Shown piece after piece: positions 46,008-54,734 of a stretch of DNA of 64,000 nucleotides. Origin of the DNA: an uncultured Sedimentitalea sp. Lineage in GTDB: Bacteria > Pseudomonadota > Alphaproteobacteria > Rhodobacterales > Rhodobacteraceae. The stretch lies in the NCBI GenBank assembly GCA_947504115.1, contig CANNGH010000003.1, positions 408,814 through 472,813 on the forward strand, written 5' to 3'. The position numbers and the translations under genes were made by a program. The notes beneath the pieces are model-generated. The model searched no databases. It saw only the letters and a list, made by a program, of their open reading frames with translations, and had not been told where the DNA came from. The first letter of the stretch is position 1. The number at the start of each line of letters is the position of its first letter.

Positions 46008-47095
46008 TTCAGGTGCCCGGATTTCTGCCGCTTGGTCTCCAGGTAGGCGCGGTTATGCTTGCCCTCGCCGACATGCAGGGGCACGCGTTCGGTCACGGTG
46101 ATGCCGGTCTTTTCCATCATGGCGATCTTGGCCGGGTTGTTGGTCAGCAGCCGCACCGAGAGAAAGCCCAGCGATTTCAGGATGTCGGCGCCGATGCGGA
46201 AATCGCGCTCGTCGTCCTCGAAGCCGAGGCGGTGATTGGCCTCGACCGTGTCGAAGCCCTGATCCTGCAGGGAATAGGCGCGCATCTTGTTGGCAAGGCC
46301 AATGCCGCGCCCCTCCTGGTTGAGGTAGAGCAGGACGCCCGCGCCCTCATCGCCCATTTGCGCCAGTGCCGCGCGCAGTTGCGGGCCGCAATCGCATTTC
46401 AGGCTGCCCAGCAGATCGCCGGTGAAGCAGGCCGAATGCAGCCGCGCGAGAACCGGTTTGGCGCGGTCGGGGCGGCCGATCTCGACGGCGTAATGTTCCT
46501 CGCCGCCATCTTCGGGGCGGAAGACGTGCAGGCGGCCATTGGTCGAGACCTCCATCGGCAGGCGGGCGCTGACCACGGGATGCAGCGGGTTGCGTCGGGT
46601 CAGGTAGGGCGCGGCGCGGGTTTCGTCGATCAGGGTCAGGCCGTTCTGCGCGGCGAAGTCCTGCGGCCGGGGCAGGGGCAGGATCAGCGCGGCGGGCAGC
46701 AGGCGGGCGGATTTCACCAGCGACAGCGCCAGGCGGTGCAGATCGGCGGGGCCGCCGCGCTGGCTGATCAACGGTCCCTTCATCGGCGATTTCAGATCGT
46801 CCGCCGGATCGGCAATGGCGCGGATCCAGCCCGGATCGACATCGTCGGGCAGCTGGATGCGGGCCAGATCGCCGTCATAAGGTCGCGCCTTGAGCGTTTC
46901 GGCGCGCCGGGCGGTGATGGCGATGCAGGCGTCGTTTCCCAGCGCGCGCAGGTCGGCCAGCCGGTCCGGACCCAGCGTTTCCGCCGCCAGCGCCAGCACG
47001 CCGCGATCGCCCGAGGCCAGCACCACCGGCACGCCCATCCGCAGATCGGCGCGCGCGCGGGCAAGAAGTTCGGCAATGTCGGGAAAAAGGCTCAT
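46004..47095 (-). CDS. ribA: GTP cyclohydrolase II RibA
   Basis: A 363-residue enzyme for the first step of riboflavin synthesis. The zinc ligands are in [15 protein letters not shown], and the catalytic region contains [19 protein letters not shown]. The N-terminal 150 residues are a diverged domain without DHBP synthase motifs; this longer RibA form is usual in Rhodobacterales. It overlaps the L,D-transpeptidase gene. Confidence 0.93.
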   Translation of the reverse strand: MSLFPDIAELLARARADLRMGVPVVLASGDRGVLALAAETLGPDRLADLRALGNDACIAITARRAETLKARPYDGDLARIQLPDDVDPGWIRAIADPADDLKSPMKGPLISQRGGPADLHRLALSLVKSARLLPAALILPLPRPQDFAAQNGLTLIDETRAAPYLTRRNPLHPVVSARLPMEVSTNGRLHVFRPEDGGEEHYAVEIGRPDRAKPVLARLHSACFTGDLLGSLKCDCGPQLRAALAQMGDEGAGVLLYLNQEGRGIGLANKMRAYSLQDQGFDTVEANHRLGFEDDERDFRIGADILKSLGFLSVRLLTNNPAKIAMMEKTGITVTERVPLHVGEGKHNRAYLETKRQKSGHLK

Positions 47096-47251
47096 CCGTG
47101 GTATCCTCTCTATGCGCCTTACCTAAGCGCAGTCCGGCGGAATGTGAAACAATTCCCGCCACCGGGACACGTCGGCGTGAGGCGGATGCAGCAATTCTTG
47201 CCGTGGCGGTGGCCTTGGCGCATCTGTCAGGACAACAAAGGAGATACCGCC

Positions 47252-47938
47252 ATGTCCCAACTCAAGAAAATCCTGCTGGTGGATGACGATGACGACCTGC
47301 GCGATGCGCTGAGCGAGCAATTGGCCATGACCGAGGATTTCGACGTGTTCGAAGCCGGGGATGGCCATTCGGCCCTGGAGCGCGCGCATGAATCGTTTTA
47401 CGATCTGGTCATCCTGGATGTCGGATTGCCCGATATCGACGGGCGGGAATTGTGCCGGTTGATGCGCAAGCAGGGCCTCAAGGCGCCGATCCTCATGCTG
47501 ACTGGGCATGACAGCGATTCCGACACCATTCTGGGGCTGGATGCGGGCGCGAACGATTACGTGACCAAGCCGTTCAAGTTCCCGGTGCTGCTGGCGCGCA
47601 TCCGGGCGCAGTTGCGCCAGCACGAGCAATCCGAAGACGCCGTGTTCCGGATCGGCCCCTATACGTTCAAGCCGGCGATGAAGATGCTGATCACCGAGGA
47701 CGACCGCAAGATCCGCCTGACCGAGAAGGAAACCAACATCCTGAAGTTCCTTTATCGCTCGACCGACGGCGTGGTGGCGCGGGATGTGCTGCTGCACGAG
47801 GTCTGGGGCTACAATGCCGGCGTGACCACCCATACGCTGGAAACCCACATCTATCGCCTGCGCCAGAAGATCGAGCCGGACCCGTCGAATGCGCGCATCC
47901 TGGTGACCGAATCCGGCGGTTACCGTCTGGTGGCATGA
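47252..47938 (+). CDS. OmpR-family response regulator, possibly CenR
   Basis: A 228-residue response regulator. The receiver domain has the acidic pocket VDDDDD and the phospho-acceptor in VILDVGLPDIDG, with the switch lysine in VTKPFKF. The C-terminal winged helix contains HEVWGYNAGVTTHTLETHIYRLRQK. This is a highly conserved alphaproteobacterial type similar to the envelope regulator CenR, but the identity is not certain. AAAGGAG precedes the ATG. No histidine kinase gene is adjacent. Confidence 0.9.
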   Translation: MSQLKKILLVDDDDDLRDALSEQLAMTEDFDVFEAGDGHSALERAHESFYDLVILDVGLPDIDGRELCRLMRKQGLKAPILMLTGHDSDSDTILGLDAGANDYVTKPFKFPVLLARIRAQLRQHEQSEDAVFRIGPYTFKPAMKMLITEDDRKIRLTEKETNILKFLYRSTDGVVARDVLLHEVWGYNAGVTTHTLETHIYRLRQKIEPDPSNARILVTESGGYRLVA

Positions 47939-47951
47939 TCGGACACGACGC

Positions 47952-47965
47952 TTGATCTACATCAA
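47952..47965. promoter_or_regulatory. Perfect FNR/FnrL-type binding site
   Basis: TTGATCTACATCAA matches the FNR consensus TTGAT-N4-ATCAA at all 10 defined positions. It begins 14 bases after the stop of the response regulator. A TAAACG -10-like hexamer lies at 47987-47992, giving class II spacing and a start near 48000. Confidence 0.75.
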
Positions 47966-47999
47966 GGCGCGCAGGGTCCGGGCGGCTAAACGTCATGGT

Positions 48000-48079
48000 G
48001 CCCCGTGCATGTCGGGGTCACGATGTGACATGCAAATCCCTGTTGGACCTTGGCCGGGCGCGCGCGTCCGGCCTTTTTT
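48000..48079 (+). ncRNA. Candidate FnrL-controlled small RNA
   Basis: A stretch of about 80 bases between the FNR-type box and a terminator. Its 5' half has an 8-base-pair inverted repeat (TGCATGTC at 48006-48013, GACATGCA at 48027-48034) with an inner GTCAC/GTGAC pair. An unpaired-looking AAATCCCTGTTGGACC follows, then the terminator stem GGCCGG/CCGGCC with six T. This is the layout of a Hfq-type regulatory RNA. No open reading frame with a ribosome binding site is present. The 5' end is inferred from the FNR box only. Confidence 0.5.
48052..48079 (+). terminator. Rho-independent terminator upstream of xthA
   Basis: GGCCGG (48052-48057) and CCGGCC (48068-48073) pair around a 10-base GC-rich loop, followed by TTTTTT. 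It lies 114 bases beyond the response regulator gene and 73 bases before xthA. Confidence 0.85.
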
Positions 48080-48151
48080 CGCTCCGTCGCATGGCCTCGG
48101 GCGAATGGTCGCGATAGGGTGCGCGCGACGCTGAACAGGATCGCCAAAGCC

Positions 48152-48940
48152 ATGCCCTTTACCCTTGCCACATGGAACATCAATTCGGTGCGGTTGCGGG
48201 CCGGGCTGGTCGCCCGCCTGCTGGAGGAGCAGGCGCCGGATATACTCTGCCTGCAGGAATGCAAATCGCCGGTCGACAAGATCCCTGCCGAGACCTTTGC
48301 CGAGCTGGGCTATCGCCACATGATCGCGCGCGGTCAGAAAGGCTATAACGGGGTGGCGATCCTGTCGCGCCTGCCGATTCGCGAGGTGGGCGCCGAGGAT
48401 TTCGCGGCGCTGGGCCATGCGCGTCACGTTGCGGGAGAATTGGAGAACGGCGTGGTGATCCACAACTTCTACGTGCCCGCAGGCGGCGATGTGCCCGACC
48501 GCGAGATGAACGCGAAATTCGGCCAGAAACTGGATTACCTGACCGAAATGCGCGACTGGTTCCACGGGCAGCGGCCGGAACGGTCGATCCTCGTGGGCGA
48601 TCTGAACATCGCCCCGCGCGAGGATGACGTCTGGTCGCACAAGCAATTGCTGAAAGTGGTCAGCCACACGCCGATCGAGGTCGAACATCTGGCGCAGATG
48701 CAGGAGGCCGGCGGCTGGGTGGACATCACGCGCAAGGACATCCCCGAGGGGCAGCTTTACAGTTGGTGGTCCTATCGTTCGCCGAACTGGGATGCCGCGG
48801 ACAAGGGGCGGCGGCTGGATCACGTCTGGGCCACGCCCGATATCGCCAATGCCGGCCATTCCAGCCGTATCCTGCGCGATGTGCGCGGCTGGGAGAAGCC
48901 CAGCGACCACGCACCGGTCTTTGCCAGCTTCGATCTCTGA
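48152..48940 (+). CDS. xthA: Exodeoxyribonuclease III
   Basis: A 262-residue AP endonuclease/3'-exonuclease of base-excision repair. The motifs WNINSVRLR, LCLQECKS, GYNGVAILSR, GDLNIAPRE and the catalytic SDHAPV are present. A terminator separates it from the upstream regulator gene, so it has its own promoter. Confidence 0.95.
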   Translation: MPFTLATWNINSVRLRAGLVARLLEEQAPDILCLQECKSPVDKIPAETFAELGYRHMIARGQKGYNGVAILSRLPIREVGAEDFAALGHARHVAGELENGVVIHNFYVPAGGDVPDREMNAKFGQKLDYLTEMRDWFHGQRPERSILVGDLNIAPREDDVWSHKQLLKVVSHTPIEVEHLAQMQEAGGWVDITRKDIPEGQLYSWWSYRSPNWDAADKGRRLDHVWATPDIANAGHSSRILRDVRGWEKPSDHAPVFASFDL

Positions 48941-49012
48941 AACCACGCCAGCGGCCCTTGGTTTTCGCACGCGCAACCTGCATATAAGGGGCAGGCTCTC
49001 AGGAGATTGAAC

Positions 49013-49933
49013 ATGATCGAATTATCGACCGGCGGCAGCGCCCCCGCAGACGACCTTGTCAAGGACACGACCGAGGCCGGTTTCATGGCCGACGTGGTCG
49101 AGGCCAGCAACGACGTGCCCATCATCGTCGATTTCTGGGCGCCCTGGTGCGGCCCGTGCAAGACGCTGGGCCCGCTGCTCGAGGATGCGGTGCGCGCGGC
49201 CAATGGCGCGGTGCGCATGGTCAAGGTCAACGTGGACGAGGCGCAGATGATCGCCGGCCAGTTGCAGATCCAGTCGATCCCGACGGTTTATGCGTTCTAC
49301 AAGGGACAGCCCGTGGATGGGTTCCAGGGCGCGTTGCCGCAATCCGAGATCAAGGCATTCGTCGATCGCGTGATTGCCGCGGGCGGCGGCAAGGCGGCGG
49401 ATGGCGATCCGATGGCCGATGCCATCGAGGCCGCCGAAACCATGCTGGACGAGGGCGCGGCGACCGATGCGGCGCAGACCTTCGCCGCCATTCTGGGCGA
49501 GAACGAACATCACGCCGCGGCCTATGCCGGGCTGGTGCGCGCACATATCGCGATGAACGATCTGGATCAGGCCGAGGCGATCCTGAACGGCGCCCCCGCC
49601 GAAATCTCGAAGTCGCCCGAGCTGGAAGCGGTGCATGCCCAGCTGGAACTGGCGCAGCAGGCGTCACAAGCCGGGCCGGTTTCCGAACTGGAGGCCAAGG
49701 TCGACGCCGATTCCGACGATCATCAGGCCAGGTTCGATCTGGCGCTGGCGCTGCATGCCAACGGCAAGGTGCAGGAGGCGGTCGATCAGCTGTTGACGCT
49801 GTTCTCCAAGGATCGCGACTGGAACGACGAGGCCGCCAAGACCCAGCTTTTCAAGATTTTCGATGCGCTGAAGCCGAACGATCCGATCGTGCTGAATGGG
49901 CGGCGCCGGCTGAGCTCCATGATATTTGTCTAA
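49013..49933 (+). CDS. Thioredoxin-TPR protein YbbN/CnoX
   Basis: A 306-residue protein with an N-terminal thioredoxin domain (WCGPC, Cys46 and Cys49) and a C-terminal TPR-like region. It belongs to the YbbN/CnoX family of redox holdases cooperating with GroEL and DnaK. AGGAG lies 8 bases upstream of the ATG. It heads a conserved set with the Lon-N protein and Trm112. Confidence 0.92.
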   Translation: MIELSTGGSAPADDLVKDTTEAGFMADVVEASNDVPIIVDFWAPWCGPCKTLGPLLEDAVRAANGAVRMVKVNVDEAQMIAGQLQIQSIPTVYAFYKGQPVDGFQGALPQSEIKAFVDRVIAAGGGKAADGDPMADAIEAAETMLDEGAATDAAQTFAAILGENEHHAAAYAGLVRAHIAMNDLDQAEAILNGAPAEISKSPELEAVHAQLELAQQASQAGPVSELEAKVDADSDDHQARFDLALALHANGKVQEAVDQLLTLFSKDRDWNDEAAKTQLFKIFDALKPNDPIVLNGRRRLSSMIFV

Positions 49934-49960
49934 ATGGGACGCTGCGCTAGAGTCTGGGGC

Positions 49961-50605
49961 ATGATCTCAGCAGCCGATCTGCCCGACACGATTTCGATAT
50001 TTCCGCTACCCGGCGCGCTTTTGCTGCCGCGCTCGCGTCTGCCGCTGCATATTTTCGAGCCGCGTTATCTGCAGATGGTCGAGGATGCTTTGAAAACGCC
50101 GCATCGCCTGATCGGAATGGTACAGCCCAATCCCGGCCTGTCGGGCGCGGATGCGCTGCATTCGATCGGCTGCGCGGGGCGGATCACTCAGTTCTCCGAA
50201 ACCGAGGACGGGCGATATCTGATCACACTGGCGGGCATATCGCGCTATCGGATCAAACAGGAGGTGGACGGCTTTGCCCCCTATCGCCGTTGCGAGGTGG
50301 ACTGGAGCGGGTTCGATCAGGATTTTGCACGCTCGGACAGCGACAAGGCGTTCGACAGGCCCGCGTTTCTGGATCTTCTCGGGCGTTATTTCGCGTCGCG
50401 GCAGCTTTCGACCGATTGGGACACGCTGAAAGAGGCCGATGACGAGTTGCTGATCAACTCGCTGTCGATGATCCTGGATTTCGATCCCGAGGACAAACAG
50501 GCCCTGCTTGAGGCACCGTCGCTGACCACGCGGCGCGAAACCATCGTGACGTTGATCGAATACGCCCTGCGTGGCGGTGGCGAGGGTGAGGAGATCATTC
50601 AATGA
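49961..50605 (+). CDS. Lon N-terminal substrate-binding domain protein
   Basis: A 214-residue protein consisting only of the Lon LAN domain ([24 protein letters not shown]), without protease or ATPase parts. Function is unknown; in this group it accompanies ybbN. The start at 49961 is preferred over an ATG directly after the previous stop because GGGG lies before it. The stop overlaps the Trm112 gene. Confidence 0.9.
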   Translation: MISAADLPDTISIFPLPGALLLPRSRLPLHIFEPRYLQMVEDALKTPHRLIGMVQPNPGLSGADALHSIGCAGRITQFSETEDGRYLITLAGISRYRIKQEVDGFAPYRRCEVDWSGFDQDFARSDSDKAFDRPAFLDLLGRYFASRQLSTDWDTLKEADDELLINSLSMILDFDPEDKQALLEAPSLTTRRETIVTLIEYALRGGGEGEEIIQ

Positions 50606-50790
50606 CCGAAGCCAAGACGCCTGCCTTTGACCGCCACATGCTGGAGGCGCTGGTCTGCCCGCAAACCCACCGCCAGCTGGAATACGACGCAAAGCGGCAG
50701 GAACTGATATCCAAGGGGGCCGGGCTGGCCTTTCCGATCCGTGACGGCATCCCGATCATGCTGGTCGATGAGGCGCGGCAACTGGACTGA
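50602..50790 (+). CDS. Trm112 family protein
   Basis: A 62-residue protein with the Trm112 pattern [17 protein letters not shown] and [17 protein letters not shown]. Bacterial members are small, often zinc-binding, and may activate methyltransferases. The ATG overlaps the previous stop, and the gene is 3 bases from the convergent ubiH-like gene. Confidence 0.92.
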   Translation: MTEAKTPAFDRHMLEALVCPQTHRQLEYDAKRQELISKGAGLAFPIRDGIPIMLVDEARQLD

Positions 50791-50793
50791 GTG

Positions 50794-52020
50794 TCAGACC
50801 GGTTTGCCCTGCATCAGGCGCGGCAGATCGCCGGTCAGACCGGCCGCCTCGCGCATGAAGGACCGACGCGCGACCGGCAGGGCGTTGACCAGCCCAAGAC
50901 CCAGTTCGCGGCCCATGCGCAGAAGCGGGTTGTCGTTGGAAAACAGCCGGTTGAACATGTCGGTCGCCATCGCCAGCGTCGCGGTGTCGAACCGCCGCCA
51001 TTGCTGATAGCGCTCCAGCACCTGCAAGGCCCCGATATCCTCGCCCCTACGCGCGGCCAGAATGACGGTTTCCGCCAATGCCGCAACATCGCGCAGCCCC
51101 GCGTTCAGCCCCTGTCCGGCAATGGGATGAACGCCATGGGCGGCGTCCCCCACCAGCGCCACGCGCTCGGCCACAAGCGCGTTGGCGACGGTCAGGTTCA
51201 GCGGATAGGTGAACCGTTTTCCCTCCAGCCCGATCTCGCCCAGAAAGTCGCCGAATCTGGGGCGCAGAACCTCAAGATAAGCCGCCTCGTCCATCCCGTT
51301 GATCTGTCGCGCCATGTCGTGCCGTTCGGCCCAGACGATGGAGGACCGATTGCCCGGCAACGGCAGGATCGCCAGTGGCCCCGGCGGCATGAAGAACTGA
51401 TGCGCCACGCCGTGATGCGGCTTTTCGTGGGTGATCGCGCAGACCAGCGCGGTCTGGCCGTAATCCCAGCCGGTGCGCTTGATCCCGGCGCGGGTCGCGG
51501 TGCCGCTCTGGCGTCCGTCGCAGCCCACCAGCAGGTCGCCCGCGATCTCGCGTCCATCGTCCAGCGTGACCGAAACGCCGCCGGGTGAAACGGTCTGCGC
51601 CACGACCGACCGGCCGTCGATCACGGTGATCGCATCGCTGTCGGCCATAGCGCCGATCAGGGCGCGGCGCAGATAGCGGTCTTCGACCATGTGGCCCATC
51701 GGGCCTTCCTCGATCTCGGCATGGTCGAAATGCATCCAGAACGGCGACGGGCCGCGTCCGGCGTGGCCGTCGGTCACCTTGATGTCCAGCATCGGCTGCG
51801 CATGATCCCGAACCGCGGGCCAGATGCCGATGGCCGACAGCACCCGTTGCGAGGCCAGCGCCAGCGCATAGGCGCGTCCGTCGAATTCGTCCGTCTGCCG
51901 CACATCCTGCGGCAGCGCGTCGATCACCGTCACGCGGTGATCCCCCTGCGCGAGGGCAAGCGCCAGGACCGGGCCGTTCAGCCCGCCGCCGACGATGAGG
52001 ACATGGGGTCGCTGTGTCAT
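50794..52020 (-). CDS. FAD-dependent ubiquinone biosynthesis hydroxylase (UbiH family)
   Basis: A 408-residue flavin monooxygenase. FAD-binding motifs are IVGGGLNGPVLALALAQ, the DG motif CDGRQSGTATRAG and GDAAHGVHPIAGQGLNAGLRD. This matches UbiH/UbiF/Coq6-type hydroxylases of the ubiquinone ring; which ring carbon is modified cannot be told. The start at 52020 opens the FAD motif. Confidence 0.9.
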   Translation of the reverse strand: MTQRPHVLIVGGGLNGPVLALALAQGDHRVTVIDALPQDVRQTDEFDGRAYALALASQRVLSAIGIWPAVRDHAQPMLDIKVTDGHAGRGPSPFWMHFDHAEIEEGPMGHMVEDRYLRRALIGAMADSDAITVIDGRSVVAQTVSPGGVSVTLDDGREIAGDLLVGCDGRQSGTATRAGIKRTGWDYGQTALVCAITHEKPHHGVAHQFFMPPGPLAILPLPGNRSSIVWAERHDMARQINGMDEAAYLEVLRPRFGDFLGEIGLEGKRFTYPLNLTVANALVAERVALVGDAAHGVHPIAGQGLNAGLRDVAALAETVILAARRGEDIGALQVLERYQQWRRFDTATLAMATDMFNRLFSNDNPLLRMGRELGLGLVNALPVARRSFMREAAGLTGDLPRLMQGKPV

Positions 52021-52104
52021 GGCGTGCAATATGACAGTGTGTTCGGGATTGTCCATGTGCGGTGCTGCCGCTACCGTCAGGATGGCAATGCGAGCGGAGG
52101 GAAC

Positions 52105-53433
52105 ATGCAGGACTGGCTGGAGATGAGCGCGGGCGAGCTGGGGCGCGGTATCGCGGCGGGTGAAATCGACCCGCTGGACCTGACGCGCGGGTATCTCGAG
52201 GCCATCGACGCGCATTCCCTTCAGGATCGCATCTATGCCCGCACCACCCCCGACCGCGCGCTGGCCGAGGCAGAAGCCGCGCGCGAACGGGCCCGCGCCG
52301 GGCGGCGTCTGTCGCCGCTCGATGGCGTTCCGATCAGCTGGAAGGATTCGTTCGACAGCGCCGGAATCGCGACCGAGGCCGGGTCGGGTCTGCTGAAGGG
52401 CCGCGTGCCCGAACGTGACGCGACGGTGCTGCGTAACGCGACCGCCATGGGCACAATCTGTCTGGGCAAGACGCATATGAGTGAATTGGCGTTTTCCGGG
52501 CTGGGCTATAATCCCTCGACCGCGACCTCGCCCAACATCACCGATGAGGCGGCGGCGCCGGGGGGATCGTCCTCGGGCGCGGCGGCGTCGGTGGCGTTCG
52601 GCCTCGCGGCCTCTTCGGTCGGGTCTGATACCGGCGGATCGGTCCGGGTGCCGGCGGCGTGGAACGATCTGGTGGGGCTGAAAACCACCTCGGGACGGCT
52701 GGACCTCGAGGGCGTGGTGCCGCTGTGTCTGAAATTCGATACCATCGGCCCCATTGCCCGCACTGTCGAGGATGCGGCGCTGATGCTGGCCGCCCTGGAA
52801 GGGCGTGCCCCTGCCGATCTGCGCGGTAGCCGTCTTGAGGGGCGGCGTCTGGCGATTCTGCAGACCGTCGCGCTGAAGGACATGCGCGAGACGCCTTTGG
52901 CGGCGTTCAACAACGCGGTGGATCGTCTGGCCGATGCCGGCGCCGTCATCTCGGACGTCGCTGTGCCCGAACTGGACGAGGCGATGGGGTTGAGCGGCGT
53001 GCTGTATACCGCCGAGGCCTATGGCCTGTGGCGCGACGTGATCGAGGCCAACCCCGATGCCATGTTCCCCGCGATCCGCGACCGGTTCCGGCAGGGCAGG
53101 GGGGTCACGGGGCCGGATTATGTCGCTGCATGGGCGGCACTGGACGTCGCCCGCAAGGCATGGAACCGCGCCACCGCCGGATTCGATGCGGTGCTGTGTC
53201 CCACCGCGCCGAACGTGCCACCGAATCTGGAAAGGTTGAGAACCGATAACGAATATTACGTTTCCGAGAACCTGTTGACCTTGCGCAACACCCGCATCGG
53301 CAATCTGATGGGCGTCGCGGCCCTGACCCTGCCCACCGGCACGCCCGGCTGCGGCATATCGCTGATGGCGCGGCCTTTTGGCGAAACCGCCCTGTTGCGG
53401 CTTGGTGCGGCGGCGGAACGGGCCTTGGCCTGA
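52105..53433 (+). CDS. Amidase signature family protein
   Basis: A 442-residue amidase. The Ser-Ser-Lys triad is readable: Lys in ISWKDSFD, the GGSSSGAAA loop and the nucleophile region GSDTGGSVRVPA. It resembles GatA, but no gatB or gatC is adjacent, so a small-molecule amide is the likely substrate. GCGGAGGGA precedes the ATG. Confidence 0.92.
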   Translation: MQDWLEMSAGELGRGIAAGEIDPLDLTRGYLEAIDAHSLQDRIYARTTPDRALAEAEAARERARAGRRLSPLDGVPISWKDSFDSAGIATEAGSGLLKGRVPERDATVLRNATAMGTICLGKTHMSELAFSGLGYNPSTATSPNITDEAAAPGGSSSGAAASVAFGLAASSVGSDTGGSVRVPAAWNDLVGLKTTSGRLDLEGVVPLCLKFDTIGPIARTVEDAALMLAALEGRAPADLRGSRLEGRRLAILQTVALKDMRETPLAAFNNAVDRLADAGAVISDVAVPELDEAMGLSGVLYTAEAYGLWRDVIEANPDAMFPAIRDRFRQGRGVTGPDYVAAWAALDVARKAWNRATAGFDAVLCPTAPNVPPNLERLRTDNEYYVSENLLTLRNTRIGNLMGVAALTLPTGTPGCGISLMARPFGETALLRLGAAAERALA

Positions 53434-53540
53434 AAGACACAACTGCAAGCTGTTGCGCCGCTTTGTCTGGACGGCTGCGCGCCCCGTCTGTAACTTGGGC
53501 CGCAACGGGACGCCAATGATCCCGATCTTGAGGCAAATCG

Positions 53541-54722
53541 ATGAAGTTTCCCGAGCGGTTTTCGAACCTACCGGATTATGCATTCCCGCGCCTGCGCGCG
53601 CTGCTCGACGGGCATCCGCCCGGCGGCGAGGTGATGCATATGACCATCGGCGAGCCGAAACACCCTTTTCCGCACTGGGTGACGGACGTGATCGTCCAGA
53701 ACGCGGCGCGCTTCAACGACTACCCGTCGAATGACGGCAGCGACGAATTGCTTGCGGCCATCGCCGGTTGGGTGCAGCGGCGCTATGGCGTGACGCTGGA
53801 CGCCGATGCGCAGGTTATGGCGCTGAACGGCACCCGAGAGGGGCTGTATAACGCGGCGATGGCGCTGTGCCCGGAACAGGTGCGCGGGCAGCGGCCCGTC
53901 GTATTGATGCCCAATCCGTTCTATCAGGTCTACATGATCGCCGCGATCTCGGTCGGGGCCGAGCCTGTTTTCGTGCCCGCAACAGCGGAAAACGGGTTCC
54001 TGCCGGATTACACCGCGCTGCCCACGGATGTGCTGAACCGGGTCGCCATCGCCTATATCTGTTCGCCCTCCAACCCGCAGGGTGCGGTGGCCGGGCGCGA
54101 CTATTGGCAAGACCTGATCGCGCTGGCCGAGAAGCACGATTTCCGCATCCTGGCGGATGAGTGTTATTCCGAGATCTACCGCGACGCGCCGCCCGCAGGA
54201 GCCTTGCAGGTGGCGCAGGAGATGGGGGCCGATTCCGAACGGGTGGTGGTGTTCCATTCGCTGTCCAAACGCTCGAACCTGCCGGGCTTGCGGTCCGGTT
54301 TCGTTGCCGGCGGCGTGCAATCGCTGGCCCGCATCAAGCGGTTGCGCGCCTATTCCGGTGCGCCGCTGCCGGGACCGTTGCAGGTGGCGGCGGCGCGGGT
54401 CTGGGCGGATGACGCGCATGTCACGGAGAACCGCGCGCTCTACCAGGCGAAATACGCGATTGCCGACGAGGTGATGGCGCAGGTGCCCGATTATCGCGCG
54501 CCGGAAGCGGGGTTTTTCCTGTGGCTGCCGGTCGGGGATGGCGAGGCGGCGGCGTCGAAGCTGTGGCGCGAAACCGGCGTGCGGGTGCTGCCGGGTGCCT
54601 ATCTCGCCCAAGGGCAGGGGGCGCGGAACCCCGGTGCCGGATACATAAGGGTCGCCATGGTGGCCCCGAAAGACGACATGCAGCGCGGGCTGATCCGGCT
54701 TCGCGACTGCCTGTATAACTGA
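53541..54722 (+). CDS. Class I/II aminotransferase, possibly DapC-like
   Basis: A 393-residue PLP-dependent aminotransferase. The PLP-lysine lies in HSLSKRSNLPGLRSGF, with NPFYQVY and ICSPSNPQGAV typical of the fold. The sequence style is that of succinyldiaminopimelate aminotransferases (DapC) of lysine and peptidoglycan synthesis, but specificity is not proven. It lies 12 bases before ftsK. Confidence 0.9.
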   Translation: MKFPERFSNLPDYAFPRLRALLDGHPPGGEVMHMTIGEPKHPFPHWVTDVIVQNAARFNDYPSNDGSDELLAAIAGWVQRRYGVTLDADAQVMALNGTREGLYNAAMALCPEQVRGQRPVVLMPNPFYQVYMIAAISVGAEPVFVPATAENGFLPDYTALPTDVLNRVAIAYICSPSNPQGAVAGRDYWQDLIALAEKHDFRILADECYSEIYRDAPPAGALQVAQEMGADSERVVVFHSLSKRSNLPGLRSGFVAGGVQSLARIKRLRAYSGAPLPGPLQVAAARVWADDAHVTENRALYQAKYAIADEVMAQVPDYRAPEAGFFLWLPVGDGEAAASKLWRETGVRVLPGAYLAQGQGARNPGAGYIRVAMVAPKDDMQRGLIRLRDCLYN

Positions 54723-54734
54723 GGACCGATTGTA

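Noticed and set aside
47995..48117. 40-codon open frame inside the small RNA candidate
   Set aside because: It lacks a ribosome binding site and would run through the terminator hairpin.
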